Made by a program: the position numbers and the translations under genes
The notes under the pieces: generated by a model
What the model was told of the DNA's origin: nothing
The model's database searches: none
What the model saw: the letters and a program-made list of their open reading frames with translations, nothing else
Part shown: one piece after another, positions 5,456-5,936 of the stretch
Layout of the letters: each line of letters starts with the position of its first letter
Numbering within the stretch: the stretch's first letter is position 1
Origin: SZAS-18 sp031370675
GTDB lineage: Bacteria; Verrucomicrobiota; Verrucomicrobiia; Chthoniobacterales; SZAS-18
Direction: 5' to 3'
NCBI GenBank assembly: GCA_031370675.1
Contig: JANMQT010000160.1
Location: forward strand, 1 to 5,936
DNA: 5,936 nt

Positions 5456-5936
5456 TTAATAAATGGTCTTCGGTTCCGGTGAGGCCAGGATTTTTTGAAA
5501 GCGTGGATGGCTGCGTAGCGGATCCCATTGCCAGCCGAACTTGAGGTCGACAAGTGTCAGGTTAGTGACGTCGCCAGGCTCCAGCAGCATCGGTTTGGTG
5601 AGGCCCTCTTCAATGAGGTCAATCGCCCGGTCGCGTTCCCCGTTCCAGGCATAAACCAACGCCATCGCCGCTGAACATTTATTTTCGGTAGCGGCTTCAA
5701 TCACATGCTTCTTCGCAAAGGCAAGATCGCGAATCGCCTCTTCCTTTTGACCACAAAGCCCCCGAATGACTCCGCGCAGCATGTAGTCATCGGAGAACGT
5801 CCAGGCGCGCTCCTCAATGATTCGGCCCACCTTCGCCATCGCCGGGCCAAAAGCCTGCCTCACCGTTGCCCGGTCGTCACCACGCGCCGCCGCAATGCAC
5901 CCGTAAAGATAGGATTCAGTGACCGTAAGAATCGGG
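5456..5936 (-). CDS. TPR-like helical repeat protein, C-terminal part (N-terminus beyond the window)
   Basis: The minus-strand frame is open from the right edge of the window to TAA at 5456-5458, giving 159 visible residues. A GTG at 5863 is an internal codon, not a needed start, because 24 codons upstream of it continue the same protein. The content is helical-repeat-like: a helix pair around YLYGCIAAARGD, another around DDYMLRGVIRGLCGQKEEAIRDLAFAKKH, and one at AAMALVYAWNGERDRAIDLIEEGL. The end, DLKFGWQWDPLRSHPRFQKILA, matches the common last segment of TPR regions that finish large regulatory proteins (TolB/CadC-like or Ser/Thr-kinase-linked TPR proteins). The N-terminal effector domain, if any, is outside the window, so molecular function cannot be stated. 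It is followed by 260 non-coding bases before mgsA. Confidence 0.8.
   Translation of the reverse strand, partial: PILTVTESYLYGCIAAARGDDRATVRQAFGPAMAKVGRIIEERAWTFSDDYMLRGVIRGLCGQKEEAIRDLAFAKKHVIEAATENKCSAAMALVYAWNGERDRAIDLIEEGLTKPMLLEPGDVTNLTLVDLKFGWQWDPLRSHPRFQKILASPEPKTIY

Noticed and set aside
5205..5528. Minus-strand open frame of 107 codons just upstream of mgsA
   Set aside because: It overlaps the better-supported TPR-like gene in another frame, has no domain or ribosome site, and has mixed composition.
5456..5863. GTG at 5863 as the start of a small 135-residue gene
   Set aside because: The frame continues open to the window edge with TPR-compatible sequence, so this is the C-terminal part of a larger protein.

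Overview
This is a high-GC (roughly 60 % by eye) bacterial chromosomal segment made almost entirely of housekeeping and metabolic genes. The Der GTPase sequence (for example HNTSAEVFSVMRSEKS after the second DTAG motif), the weak or absent Shine-Dalgarno sites and the gene set remind me of Verrucomicrobiota, perhaps an Opitutus-like bacterium. That placement is an impression from sequence alone, not a search result.

Layout: bases 1-90 are the last 29 codons of a plus-strand 2-oxo acid dehydrogenase E2 acyltransferase. It converges on a minus-strand run across an AT-rich intergenic stretch (91-257) that holds inverted and direct repeats. All other genes lie on the minus strand. In transcription order (right to left) they are: the C-terminal part of a TPR-like protein that enters from beyond the right edge (5456-5936), mgsA methylglyoxal synthase (4716-5195), a PPK2-family polyphosphate:nucleotide phosphotransferase (3647-4555), a MarC-family membrane protein (2970-3650), a secreted SnoaL/NTF2-like protein (2411-2920), a CDP-alcohol phosphatidyltransferase, probably pgsA (1735-2307), and der/engA (258-1703).

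The ppk2 and marC reading frames can overlap by four bases (GTGA). The marC, NTF2-like, pgsA and der genes follow with gaps of 49, 103 and 31 bases, so ppk2 to der could be one transcript. mgsA is separated from ppk2 by 160 bases and from the TPR gene by 260 bases and may be transcribed on its own. Functions touch carbon overflow and phosphate release (MgsA), polyphosphate-driven nucleotide phosphorylation (PPK2), phospholipid synthesis (PgsA) and ribosome assembly (Der); a shared regulatory logic is only a guess.

I found no mobile element, CRISPR array, tRNA or rRNA, and nothing that convincingly forms a new biological system. The items most worth a second look are a perfect GC-only 8-bp stem just upstream of the pgsA start, the AT-rich repeat-bearing spacer at 91-257, the GTGA coupling of ppk2 and marC, and an insertion in MgsA relative to the E. 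coli enzyme.
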